Origin: CAIOTO01 sp040389165
Lineage (GTDB): Bacteria; Pseudomonadota; Alphaproteobacteria; Paracaedibacterales; CAIOTO01
Length of the DNA: 64,000 nt
Direction: 5' to 3'
Assembly (NCBI GenBank): GCA_040389165.1
Contig: JAZKAK010000019.1
Location: 1 to 64,000 of the forward strand
Below the pieces are notes generated by a model. The model searched no databases. It had not been told where the DNA came from and worked only from the letters and a program-made list of their open reading frames with translations. Shown here one piece after another: positions 54,116-63,513 of the stretch (position 1 is the stretch's first letter; the number at the start of each line of letters is the position of its first letter). A program made the translations under genes and the position numbers.

Positions 54116-56398
54116 TCAAAGGCGCTCGCGTGCCTCAGCAACAGATAAAGCTGCTATATTCACAATAGAACGAACAGATGATGATGGCGTCAGAATGTGT
54201 GCAACGCCTGCTAATCCCATAAGAATAGGGCCTATCGTAGAACATCCTGTGATTGATCTAACCATGTTATACGCTATGTTCGCAGATTCAATGTTTGGAA
54301 AGATCAGTAAATTGGCTGAACCTTTTAATGTTGAATTTGGGAATAAACGTGAGCGAATAACCTCATCCAAAGCAAGATCAGCATGCATTTCACCTTCAAT
54401 CTCAAGATCTGGACATGTTATTCTAATTTGCTTCAAAACATCGCGCATTTTTACAGCGGAATCCAATTGCGATGAACCAAAATTTGAATGCGATAACAAG
54501 GCAACTTTTGGCTTCAATCCGAATCGCTTAATTTGCTGAACAGAAAGTCTGGTCATTTCAGCCAACATATCCACCGTGGGGTTCTCATTAAGGTATGGAT
54601 CACAGCAAAATAAAGGACCGTCTTTAAGAATTAATGTTGTCATCGCAGCACATAAACGCGCATCAGGGTGCATTCCCAAAACGCGACGAATATGCTTAAA
54701 ATGCTCTACATATCGGCCAATGGTGCCACAAACGACAGCGTCTGCATCCCCAAGTTTCACCATCAAACTTGCAATAATTGTATTGTTTGTTCGCACGCGA
54801 AATTTAGCGATATCGGGAGTAACCCCTTTTCTCTCCATTAATGAATAATATGTTTGCCAATAACCTGCATAACGCTCATCATTATTAGGATCTACAACGT
54901 CGAAATTAACATCGTTTCTTATACGAAGTCCTAAATTTTCAATTCGCCATTTAATAACATCAGGCCTACCAATCAAAATGCAACGACCAATTCCTCTATC
55001 CACTAACGACTGAACCGCTTGAAGCACACGCGTGTCTTCCCCCTCAGCAAAAGCCAATCGAACAGGACTATCTGTTGGACGTAATGCCGCATTAAAAATA
55101 GGACGCATAACAGAGCTTGACTTATATACAAAATTCTCTAATTCATGCTGATAAGCCTGCATGTCCGCAATAGGACGTGTTGCAACACCTGTATCCATGG
55201 CAGCTTTTGCAACAGCATAAGATATATCTACATATAATCGACTATCAAATGGCTTTGGAATAATATAATCATTGCCAAAACGGTGCACTTCCCCACCATA
55301 TGCATTCGAAACTATATCTGAACTCTCTGCCTTGGCAAGCTTTGCAATTGCATTTACGCAGGCAATTTTCATTGTCTGATTAATCGTACTTGCACCAACA
55401 TCAAGCGCACCACGAAAAATATAAGGAAAACAAAGAGCGTTATTAACTTGGTTTGGATAATCAGAACGTCCCGTTGCCATAATGGCATCTTTGCGGACCC
55501 TTAATACTATTTCCGGATTAACTTCAGGTTCTGGATTGGAAAGAGCCATAATTAGGGGACGAGGAGCCAGCGATACAATCATCTCTTCATTCAAAATATT
55601 AGGAACAGACGACAAGCCTAAGAAAATATCTGCGCCAGCAACAGCGTCTTTTAACGTGCGATGAGCTGTATCTATCGCATATGCTAATTTACTTGGATCT
55701 TTAAGATCTGGGCGCCCTTGATAAACAACTCCTTTGCTGTCACATACGGTAATATTCTGACGATTCATGCCAAGATCAACCAATAAATCAAGACAGGCAA
55801 TCGCACTTGCGCCCGCACCGGCCGTTACCAATCGCACCTCTGAAATGGATTTATCAACAAGCTCAAGACCGTTTCGAATAGCAGCACAAACAATAACGGC
55901 TGTACCATGTTGATCATCATGAAATACGGGAATATTCATACGCTCTTTAAGACGACGCTCGATTTCAAAACATTCAGGAGCCTTAATATCTTCAAGATTA
56001 ATGCCGCCAAATGTTGGCTCGAGTGATGCTATAATTTCAACCAATTTGTCAGGATCAGTTTCATCTATTTCAATATCAAATACGTCTATGTTAGCGAATT
56101 TCTTAAATAGAACAGCTTTGCCTTCCATGACAGGCTTTGATGCCAACGCCCCAATATTACCCAGCCCCAATACAGCTGTGCCATTCGAAATCACTGCAAT
56201 TAGATTGCTACGTGCTGTAAGTTCCGCTGCTTGACTCGGATCTCTAAAAATTTCCATGCATGGCTCAGCAACACCAGGTGTATAAGCAAGCGCTAAATCT
56301 TCTCTATCATCAACTGGCTTGGTTGCAACAATAGCTATTTTTCCATACGGCTTACGGCGATGATAAGCAAGCGATTCGTTATATACATTGAAAGTCAT
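54116..56398 (-). CDS. maeB: NADP-dependent malic enzyme with PTA-like domain
   Basis: Oxidatively decarboxylates malate to pyruvate. At 760 residues it is the two-domain form. The malic enzyme domain (about residues 1-430) has LALAYTPGVAEPC, GNIGALASKPVMEGKAVLFK, FHDDQHGTAVI and the Rossmann GAGASAIACLDLL. The phosphotransacetylase-like domain (about 430-755) has GRPDVI, DADAVVCGTIGRY and SANLLIFPNIESANIAYN and normally acts as a regulatory module. Ribosome binding site AAAGGA is seen. Confidence 0.96.
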   Translation of the reverse strand: MTFNVYNESLAYHRRKPYGKIAIVATKPVDDREDLALAYTPGVAEPCMEIFRDPSQAAELTARSNLIAVISNGTAVLGLGNIGALASKPVMEGKAVLFKKFANIDVFDIEIDETDPDKLVEIIASLEPTFGGINLEDIKAPECFEIERRLKERMNIPVFHDDQHGTAVIVCAAIRNGLELVDKSISEVRLVTAGAGASAIACLDLLVDLGMNRQNITVCDSKGVVYQGRPDLKDPSKLAYAIDTAHRTLKDAVAGADIFLGLSSVPNILNEEMIVSLAPRPLIMALSNPEPEVNPEIVLRVRKDAIMATGRSDYPNQVNNALCFPYIFRGALDVGASTINQTMKIACVNAIAKLAKAESSDIVSNAYGGEVHRFGNDYIIPKPFDSRLYVDISYAVAKAAMDTGVATRPIADMQAYQHELENFVYKSSSVMRPIFNAALRPTDSPVRLAFAEGEDTRVLQAVQSLVDRGIGRCILIGRPDVIKWRIENLGLRIRNDVNFDVVDPNNDERYAGYWQTYYSLMERKGVTPDIAKFRVRTNNTIIASLMVKLGDADAVVCGTIGRYVEHFKHIRRVLGMHPDARLCAAMTTLILKDGPLFCCDPYLNENPTVDMLAEMTRLSVQQIKRFGLKPKVALLSHSNFGSSQLDSAVKMRDVLKQIRITCPDLEIEGEMHADLALDEVIRSRLFPNSTLKGSANLLIFPNIESANIAYNMVRSITGCSTIGPILMGLAGVAHILTPSSSVRSIVNIAALSVAEARERL

Positions 56399-56620
56399 AG
56401 AGATCCTTTTATAATATTTTATACATATGAGATGCGTATGAGAATGCTACATTTATACCATGAGGTCAGATAAAAAGCATTAAGCAAGTCAAAGCATTTT
56501 ATTTTTTATAATGAAAGAATGAAGCACGCATAAGATTATTTTAACCGTTTTTTCAACTCGTATTTAATAAAGGACTACTGATATATAGGACTATGACGAA
56601 ATTAATTACAGAGTCTTATC

Positions 56621-57916
56621 ATGAGTATATTAAAATCACTAAATCGAGAACAAAAAGAAGCTGTCGGACTTTTACAAATTGGCACATTTCTTGAATATTT
56701 TGATTTGATGCTGTATGTACATATGGCGGTCTTGCTAAATGAATTATTTTTTCCAAAAACAGATCCACATACAGCAGCCTTATTATCATCTTTTGCTTTT
56801 TGTTCTACATTTATCTTGCGACCATTTGGCGCTCTTATCTTTGGCTATATAGGCGATAACATAGGACGAAAAGCGACCGTGATCATCACGACCATGATGA
56901 TGTCAACGTCATGTGTTATTATGGCTACTCTCCCCACGTATGCTCAAATTGGCATCACTGCTGCATGGGTCGTCACGATTTGTCGCATTGTACAAGGACT
57001 TTCATCCATGGGAGAAGTTATGGGTGCTTACGTATACATGACTGAGATTACAAAGCCTCCTGTTCGGTACCCTGCCGTTTCACTTATTAGTTTAGCATCA
57101 ACGCTCGGTGCTTCAGCGGCGCTTGGTGTAGCCACACTTGTTACGAAGTTTAATTTTGATTGGCGAAATGCGTTTTGGATTGGCGCTGGAATTGCGCTTG
57201 TTGGTTCCGTAGCACGAACAAGACTGCGTGAAACACCCGATTTCATTGAAAGTAAAGCGAAGGCAGAGCTCAAAAGACAAAAGAAGATTGAAATGCTAAT
57301 AGCTGAAAGTGGTGAGGAAAGAGAAAAAGTAGACAGAAAAACTATTATTGCTTTCTTCTTAGTTTATTGTGGAAATCCAGTTTGTTTTTATCTTTTGTAT
57401 ATATTTTTTAATCCGATTTTAATAAGTCAATATAATTTTACTGCAGCCGATATAATATTTAACAATTTCTTACTTGCGAATATAGATGTTTTTTCGTGCG
57501 CAATTCTTACGTTCTTAAGTTATCGAATTTATCCACTTAGCATACTTAAATTTAGATCAACGCTCTGTATCATACTTGCTTTTCTTATGCCATTTCTTAT
57601 TGAAAACACAACAAATCACTATCAAATATTTGCTATACAATTCCTTGTCCTTGTCGCAGCTTTAGATGCACAACCTGCAAATGGAGTTTTTATTAAGCAT
57701 ATTCCCGTTTTAAGACGCATGACGGCTACAAGCTTTATTTATGCATTAAGCCGAGCAATTATGTACGTAATAACCTCTTTTGGCCTTGTCTACTTAACAG
57801 AGGCCTTGGGATATTATGGTCTATGGATCGTTGTCATCCCTGTTACAATTGGTTACATGTGGGCTGTGAGATATTTTGCAAGGCTTGACAGATTAACAAG
57901 CGCACTCGAGAGGTAA
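56621..57916 (+). CDS. MHS-family metabolite:H+ symporter (ProP-like)
   Basis: A 431-residue MFS carrier of the metabolite:H+ symporter group. It has IGTFLEYFDLMLYVHMA in helix 1, GALIFGYIGDNIGRKATV (motif A), CRIVQGLSSMGEVMGAYVYMTEIT (the RxxQGxxxGGE-like block) and DWRNAFWIGAGIALVG. MHS carriers move betaine, proline, dicarboxylates or similar compounds, and the substrate here is not determinable. The central loop (about residues 205-240) is unusually long and charged. Confidence 0.88.
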   Translation: MSILKSLNREQKEAVGLLQIGTFLEYFDLMLYVHMAVLLNELFFPKTDPHTAALLSSFAFCSTFILRPFGALIFGYIGDNIGRKATVIITTMMMSTSCVIMATLPTYAQIGITAAWVVTICRIVQGLSSMGEVMGAYVYMTEITKPPVRYPAVSLISLASTLGASAALGVATLVTKFNFDWRNAFWIGAGIALVGSVARTRLRETPDFIESKAKAELKRQKKIEMLIAESGEEREKVDRKTIIAFFLVYCGNPVCFYLLYIFFNPILISQYNFTAADIIFNNFLLANIDVFSCAILTFLSYRIYPLSILKFRSTLCIILAFLMPFLIENTTNHYQIFAIQFLVLVAALDAQPANGVFIKHIPVLRRMTATSFIYALSRAIMYVITSFGLVYLTEALGYYGLWIVVIPVTIGYMWAVRYFARLDRLTSALER

Positions 57917-57941
57917 GCTTCTTGAAAAGAAAATGCTCTTT

Positions 57942-60900
57942 TTAACACAAGCCTACCAAATCCTTTACAATCTGACGCACACCATTTCGACGTTGCCCCG
58001 GGTTTCCAAACTCTCGACTAAAGAATAATTTATGGTCGGGGCGAATTTTAATAGCGCCTGCCTTATACACTTCTGGCCGCTGCAGATACTGAATCAACTT
58101 TGTTGGTTCTTTAAATTCATTATTACGGAATGTGATGAGTAGCCCCTTTGGACCTGCATCCAATTTCTCAACATGTGCTTGACGGCAAAGCCCTTTTAGT
58201 TCGACCACATCAAGTAGGTTCGCTGCTTCAACTGGTAGTTTCCCGAATCGATCAATCAGCTCTGCCGCAAAAGCATCAATGTCCGCACGTGTTACCAAGT
58301 TAGCGACGCGTCGATATAAATTAAGCCTCAGACCAAGGTCCGTAACATAACTTTCCGGAATCAACACTGGCACACCGAGATTAATTTGCGGTGTCCAATC
58401 ATTCAGTTCAATTTCAACACCATCTTCAATATTCGCTTCAGCCGCTCGTGCCATCATGATCGCTTCGTGTAGCAAGGTTTGATACAGCTCAACGCCAACT
58501 TCACGAATATGCCCTGATTGTTCTTCACCCACAATATTACCCGCCCCGCGAATATCCAAATCATGACTTGCCAATGTGAATCCAGCACCCAAGGTATCTA
58601 AACTCTGCAGAACCTGTAAACGCTTCATCGCATTTGCTGATAATGTTTGTTTTGGTGAATACGTGAGATAGGCATATCCTTGTGTTTTTGATCGCCCTAC
58701 CCTGCCGCGTAATTGATACAGCTGCGACAAGCCAAATAAGTCACATCGATGAATAATCAATGTGTTGGCTGACGGCACATCAATGCCTGATTCAATAATA
58801 TTTGTACTGATCAGCACATCAAATTGATGATCATAAAATGCAGTCATGACATCTTCAAGTTCAGTTGGGGATAACTGCCCATGAGCCACAGCAAATTTCA
58901 CCTCTGGTACCAATGTTTGCAATTCTTCTTTAAGTGAAGCTAAATCCTCAAGACGCGGTGTCACGTAAAATATCTGCCCGCCACGATTAAACTCACGCAT
59001 GATGGCTTCGCGAATAACCATAGGATCTTTTGGCATAACGAACGTACGAACAGCGAGCCTGTCAACTGGTGGAGTTGTTATTAAGCTTAAATCACGAACA
59101 CCTGCCAAGGATAACTGCAATGTCCGCGGTATAGGCGTTGCTGTTAGCGTTAACACATGAACGTCAGATCGCAGTTGCTTGAGTTTTTCTTTCTGCTTTA
59201 CGCCAAAGTGTTGTTCCTCATCGACAACCACAAGTCCGAGATCCGAGAATTTAGTTTTATCACTCAAAATAGAATGTGTGGCAATAATAATATCGACAAG
59301 ACCTGATGCTAAATCATCATGAATGAGTTTAGCATCGCTGGCTTTTACAAGACGTGAAAGCTGCGCCACACGAAATGGAAAGCCCTGAAAACGCTTTTGA
59401 AAGTTCGCATAATGCTGGCGACAAAGTAATGTCGTCGGGACAATAATAGCAACTTGTTTGCCATTCATTACAGCGATAAAAGCTGCGCGCAGGGCAATCT
59501 CTGTTTTGCCAAAACCAACATCTCCGCACACCAAGCGGTCCATCGGCTTACCTCGTGCTAAGTCTTCCAAAACTTCCATAATTGCACGCAACTGATCATC
59601 TGTTTCCACATAGGGAAAACGTGCACAAAAATCATCAAAATCACGGCCTGTCTGTTCAAGAACAGTCGCGGTATGAAGGCTTCTTTCCGCCGCAAGCCTA
59701 ATCAAATAATCAGCCACAATTTGAATGCGTTTTTTAACGCGTGCTTTACGAAGTTGCCATGCACCAGATCCCAATCGATCAAGGGAAGCCAAAGAATCAG
59801 CATCACCATAACGACTAATCAATTCAATGTTTTCAACAGGTAGAAAAAGCTTATCATCATTGTCATACATCAGCGTTAAACAATCATGTGAACAATTATC
59901 AACGGTAATCGTCTCAAGCCCTAGGTAGCGCCCGATACCGTGATCACGATGTACAATTAAATCGTGAACGGTAAGTTGACTAATTTCTTGAAAAAACGTG
60001 TCACTTTTGCGTTTAACCGTTTTAATACGACGTATTTTCTCACCTAAAATATCTTGCTCGGTGAGTAACACGCATTGTTTAGATTCAAAACCTGTTTCAA
60101 ATGGGGCAATAACAAGTATTGTCTCGGGGATCTGAACGGCACCTAAAATAGCATCAATTGGAAATACATCATAGGGCACAATGTTAAAAATTCGATGTTC
60201 TTCACACATATGAAGTAGTCGATCACGCGTACCTTCAGACATACACGTAATGATCCGATTACGTTCTTTATGAGTCGACAAATAAGTGTCAAGTGAATCA
60301 AACAGAGCCGTTGTTGATTGCTCACGTTCAGCTTTGAATGAAGGGATAATTTTAAGATTCAACGCATCTTCATCTGTTCTAAACGGTGATAATTGCACGA
60401 TGGATTGTGTTTCAGTAAAATGCTGCCAATCGATGGCTTGCCAGTATAATAAATTGGGTGCAATTGGATTATATGGCGTTACATCACCTAGCGGTGGGCT
60501 TAAGCGCGCTTTGTAATAATCATCAATGGCTTCCAAACGATGCTGAATGGCACTGTCAACGCCATCTTCAAAGAAGATAGTCGTTTTCTCTCCTATGTAG
60601 TCAAATAAGGTAGCTGTTTGCTCAAAAAAGAGTGGTAACCAGTGTTCCATCCCAGGGTATGGACGACCTTCGCTGATATGTTGATACAAAGGATCATCCA
60701 CGGGAAATATGCGTGATCCCCCAAAAAGTGCACGATATTGTTGGCGGAATTGAGTAATGCTATCTGTGGTCAAGAGAACTTCATGTGCAGCACGCATTGA
60801 AAGCTCAACCAACTCATCATTCGGATTTGTTTTTTGTGTAATAGGATCAAAACGTTTAATGCTTTCCAGTTCATCACCAAAAAAATCAAGCCGCACTGGG

Positions 60901-61526
60901 GCTGGCGCACCAGGTGCAAACACATCAATCAAACTACCACGGACAGAAAACTCGCCCATTTCATACACGGCCTCAACACGATTACACCCTTGCTCAATCA
61001 ATAAAGTTAACAAGGATTCACGCGAAACTTTATCGCCGATAGAGAGTGTGTGATTATGTGCCTTCATAAGCGATGGCGGCGGCAATCGTTGTCCAATTCC
61101 CGACACAGAAGTTATCAAGATAAAAGGTGATTTTGTTTCTAATAATGCATAAAGCGTCGACAGGCGTGCATGCGTAATATCCGAACTTGGAGATACACGG
61201 TCATAGGGTAAGCAATCCCACCCTGGAAATGATAATACGGTGTGCGTGGGTGCAATTGCCTGCAATTGATCCACTAATATGTGTATACGCTCATCTCGCG
61301 GTACAATCAAAATGAGTGATTTATCCTGTTGTACTAACTGATCCAGACAAAAAAAGGCTGTATAGGCTGGTGCAATGCCACCGTGTATTTTTATAGCCTG
61401 CGTGATAACAGCCTCCGTTGTAATATTAGATTTTTCGTGAACTGTTTTAGTTTTATAAGAATTAAGCGTACTTTTCAAGGATGTTTGAATTTCGTATCTA
61501 ATACACATATACCCATCACATCTCAA
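57942..61526 (-). CDS. mfd: Transcription-repair coupling factor Mfd
   Basis: Removes stalled RNA polymerase and recruits UvrABC. The 1194 residues include an N-terminal UvrB-like region (ILIVPRDERIHI..., YDRVSPSSD, RGSLIDVFAPG), the RNA polymerase-interacting domain (TVHDLIVHRDHGIGRYLGL, KLFLPVENIELISRYG), the translocase with CGDVGFGKTEIALRAAF, DEEQHFGVKQKEKLK, TLTATPIPRTLQL and STNIIESGIDVPSANTLII, and the C-terminal inhibitory domain. The first residues are uncertain, as an ATG at 61508 is an alternative start. Confidence 0.97.
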   Translation of the reverse strand: MRCDGYMCIRYEIQTSLKSTLNSYKTKTVHEKSNITTEAVITQAIKIHGGIAPAYTAFFCLDQLVQQDKSLILIVPRDERIHILVDQLQAIAPTHTVLSFPGWDCLPYDRVSPSSDITHARLSTLYALLETKSPFILITSVSGIGQRLPPPSLMKAHNHTLSIGDKVSRESLLTLLIEQGCNRVEAVYEMGEFSVRGSLIDVFAPGAPAPVRLDFFGDELESIKRFDPITQKTNPNDELVELSMRAAHEVLLTTDSITQFRQQYRALFGGSRIFPVDDPLYQHISEGRPYPGMEHWLPLFFEQTATLFDYIGEKTTIFFEDGVDSAIQHRLEAIDDYYKARLSPPLGDVTPYNPIAPNLLYWQAIDWQHFTETQSIVQLSPFRTDEDALNLKIIPSFKAEREQSTTALFDSLDTYLSTHKERNRIITCMSEGTRDRLLHMCEEHRIFNIVPYDVFPIDAILGAVQIPETILVIAPFETGFESKQCVLLTEQDILGEKIRRIKTVKRKSDTFFQEISQLTVHDLIVHRDHGIGRYLGLETITVDNCSHDCLTLMYDNDDKLFLPVENIELISRYGDADSLASLDRLGSGAWQLRKARVKKRIQIVADYLIRLAAERSLHTATVLEQTGRDFDDFCARFPYVETDDQLRAIMEVLEDLARGKPMDRLVCGDVGFGKTEIALRAAFIAVMNGKQVAIIVPTTLLCRQHYANFQKRFQGFPFRVAQLSRLVKASDAKLIHDDLASGLVDIIIATHSILSDKTKFSDLGLVVVDEEQHFGVKQKEKLKQLRSDVHVLTLTATPIPRTLQLSLAGVRDLSLITTPPVDRLAVRTFVMPKDPMVIREAIMREFNRGGQIFYVTPRLEDLASLKEELQTLVPEVKFAVAHGQLSPTELEDVMTAFYDHQFDVLISTNIIESGIDVPSANTLIIHRCDLFGLSQLYQLRGRVGRSKTQGYAYLTYSPKQTLSANAMKRLQVLQSLDTLGAGFTLASHDLDIRGAGNIVGEEQSGHIREVGVELYQTLLHEAIMMARAAEANIEDGVEIELNDWTPQINLGVPVLIPESYVTDLGLRLNLYRRVANLVTRADIDAFAAELIDRFGKLPVEAANLLDVVELKGLCRQAHVEKLDAGPKGLLITFRNNEFKEPTKLIQYLQRPEVYKAGAIKIRPDHKLFFSREFGNPGQRRNGVRQIVKDLVGLC

Positions 61527-61551
61527 ACCATTGATTTTGAAAGGTAGCGGG

Positions 61552-61714
61552 CATGCTACCCGTCACTTTTATTTTTCTTACTGTCATTCCCGCGGAGGCG
61601 GGGATCCAGGCTGTTTAGCTCTCCCCAAACTCACGGTTTTTAAAGGGGCTTTTCTGGATTCCCGCCTCCGCGGGAATGACAAGGGTGGAGTGACAAAAAG
61701 TGACGGGTAGCATG
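61552..61714. mobile_element. 163-bp palindromic mobile element (MITE), copy 2, with 9-bp target duplication
   Basis: Same length as the copy at 11338-11500, and I found no difference when reading the two side by side. It is flanked by the direct repeat GGTAGCGGG at 61543-61551 and 61715-61723, a perfect 9-bp target site duplication different in sequence from that of copy 1. It inserted just upstream of the mfd start, between mfd and the PhzF-family gene. Confidence 0.92.
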
Positions 61715-61887
61715 GGTAGCGGGTATAGAAATGAGATTTATAAGAATCCTGATTTGCAATAAAAATCAATCTGGCTGCATTTAAAAGTTGAACAGAGCTG
61801 AATACTAAAAATGCTCTTGTTTTTTCTAATGAACCTCCCCATATTGTGTGTATGCTTCAACATACAAAGTATAAGGACATCACAAAA

Positions 61888-62751
61888 ATGGGAACAACGT
61901 TTTGGCTCGTAGATGCATTCACAGATCGCGCTTTTTCTGGCAATCCTGCAGGTGTATTTGTTGTTGACAGTTTTCCAGATGCATCCTTTATGCAAGCAAT
62001 CGCTGCCGAACTCAATTGGTCACAAACGGCTTTTGTGAAACGTTTGCCGTCCAGCACGACGGAGTTCGATCACTTTCATATTCGCTGGTTTTCTCCGCGA
62101 GATGAAACGCCTATCTGTGGACACGCTACCCTTGCCTCGGCCCATATTCTATGGGAAAAAAACTTTACACATAAAAACAAGATCGTATTTGAATCGTTAG
62201 CAGGAACGTTAACCGTCACAAAAGAACAAAATAATTGGATTACACTTGATTTTCCAAAGAAAAAACTGGTGTCATGCGCCCTACCCTCTGAATTAAAGCA
62301 AGCGCTCATCACACCCGATGGTGAAGTTAACATTACTTCTGTCATGCGTGATGAATTAATCTATGTGGTTACGCTTCAAAATCAAAGTGATCTTGTTGCA
62401 CTTACGCCAAATCTTACGTTAATTGAATCACTTGACTGTCGAGCCGTATCTGTCACTACCCTGGGCCGTGAAGATTATGATTTTGAATCACGTTATTTTG
62501 CGCCACGCGTCGGCATTCCCGAAGATCCTGTATGTGGATCATCACATTGTCGCCTTGGCCCACTTTGGGCAGAACGTTTAGGAAAAACCTCATTAATGGT
62601 GTATCAAGCATCCAAACGTGGCGGCTTCATGAAAATAAATATGCTCGATGATCGTGTGTTAATGTCAAGCAAAGCAATTACGATATGCGAGGGTAATATG
62701 GCTCTTGAACTGCTCGCAAAAAGTGAAACTAAACTAAAAATGGTAGCATAA
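61888..62751 (+). CDS. PhzF-family isomerase-like protein, active-site Glu replaced
   Basis: A 287-residue member of the diaminopimelate-epimerase-like PhzF family. It has VDAFTDRAFSGNPAGVFVVD, PICGHATLASAHIL and the C-terminal VGIPEDPVCGSSHC block, all characteristic. The catalytic Glu of PhzF lies in a N(L/W)SETAF motif; here the motif reads NWSQTAF, with Gln46. The start at 61888 has AAGGA upstream, and an earlier in-frame ATG at 61846 is not favoured. The physiological role of most family members is unknown. Confidence 0.9.
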   Translation: MGTTFWLVDAFTDRAFSGNPAGVFVVDSFPDASFMQAIAAELNWSQTAFVKRLPSSTTEFDHFHIRWFSPRDETPICGHATLASAHILWEKNFTHKNKIVFESLAGTLTVTKEQNNWITLDFPKKKLVSCALPSELKQALITPDGEVNITSVMRDELIYVVTLQNQSDLVALTPNLTLIESLDCRAVSVTTLGREDYDFESRYFAPRVGIPEDPVCGSSHCRLGPLWAERLGKTSLMVYQASKRGGFMKINMLDDRVLMSSKAITICEGNMALELLAKSETKLKMVA

Positions 62752-62765
62752 AAGAAAATTACAGG

Positions 62766-63437
62766 TTATCGACACGCCGTTGCTATCGTTGTTTGTTCAT
62801 AATGTTCAGCTTGATATTTCATCACAATTGAAAGCGCGAGCTGACAAGCATCATTTATCGTAAGATCACTTGTATCTAATAATATTGCATCAACCGCCGG
62901 CGTCAATGGTGAAACGGTACGGCTTTGATCACGTAAGTCTCTTTCTTTTATTTGTGCCAACATATTTGATTGAAATTGCTGTCCTGATCGTTCCATCTCT
63001 GCTGAACGTCGCGCCGCGCGCACTTCCGAACATGCCGTTACAAAAATCTTTATATGAGCATCAGGAAATACAACGGTGCCAATATCCCTACCATCAAGCA
63101 CAACCCCTTTGTAAGGCGCTTTTACTTCTTTACAAAAACGACGCGTGTGTTGTGTAAGCTGCTCGCGAACGATTGGCAATATAGCTATTTTAGAAGCTGC
63201 ATTACCAACTTCTTCTGCACGCAATATAGGCAATTGCAAATCTGATGCCTTCAATGTTTCTGCCAAAGTGATAATTGCATCTTCACATGTTAAATCAACG
63301 TGCTCTACAAGCGCCTTATAAGCAAGTGCACGATAAATAAGTCCTGTATCGATATGTTCCAATGAAAAATATTGCGCGATTGCGCGTGACACAGTTCCTT
63401 TTCCCGCCCCAGCAGGACCATCAACAGCAATAATCAT
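62766..63437 (-). CDS. cmk: Cytidylate kinase
   Basis: Phosphorylates CMP and dCMP. The 223-residue P-loop protein begins IIAVDGPAGAGKGTVSRAIA, with HIDTGLIYRALAY, DGRDIGTVVFPDAHIKIF and RDLRDQSR. ATG at 63437 is chosen because AAAGAA lies eight bases before it; the ATG at 63446 would abut that sequence. Complete. Confidence 0.95.
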   Translation of the reverse strand: MIIAVDGPAGAGKGTVSRAIAQYFSLEHIDTGLIYRALAYKALVEHVDLTCEDAIITLAETLKASDLQLPILRAEEVGNAASKIAILPIVREQLTQHTRRFCKEVKAPYKGVVLDGRDIGTVVFPDAHIKIFVTACSEVRAARRSAEMERSGQQFQSNMLAQIKERDLRDQSRTVSPLTPAVDAILLDTSDLTINDACQLALSIVMKYQAEHYEQTTIATACR

Positions 63438-63513
63438 AAACCACATTTTCTTTACTTGACTCAGAAGGGATTATAGTCGTATTTTTTTATTAATTCTATT
63501 AGAAAGTTTTTTT

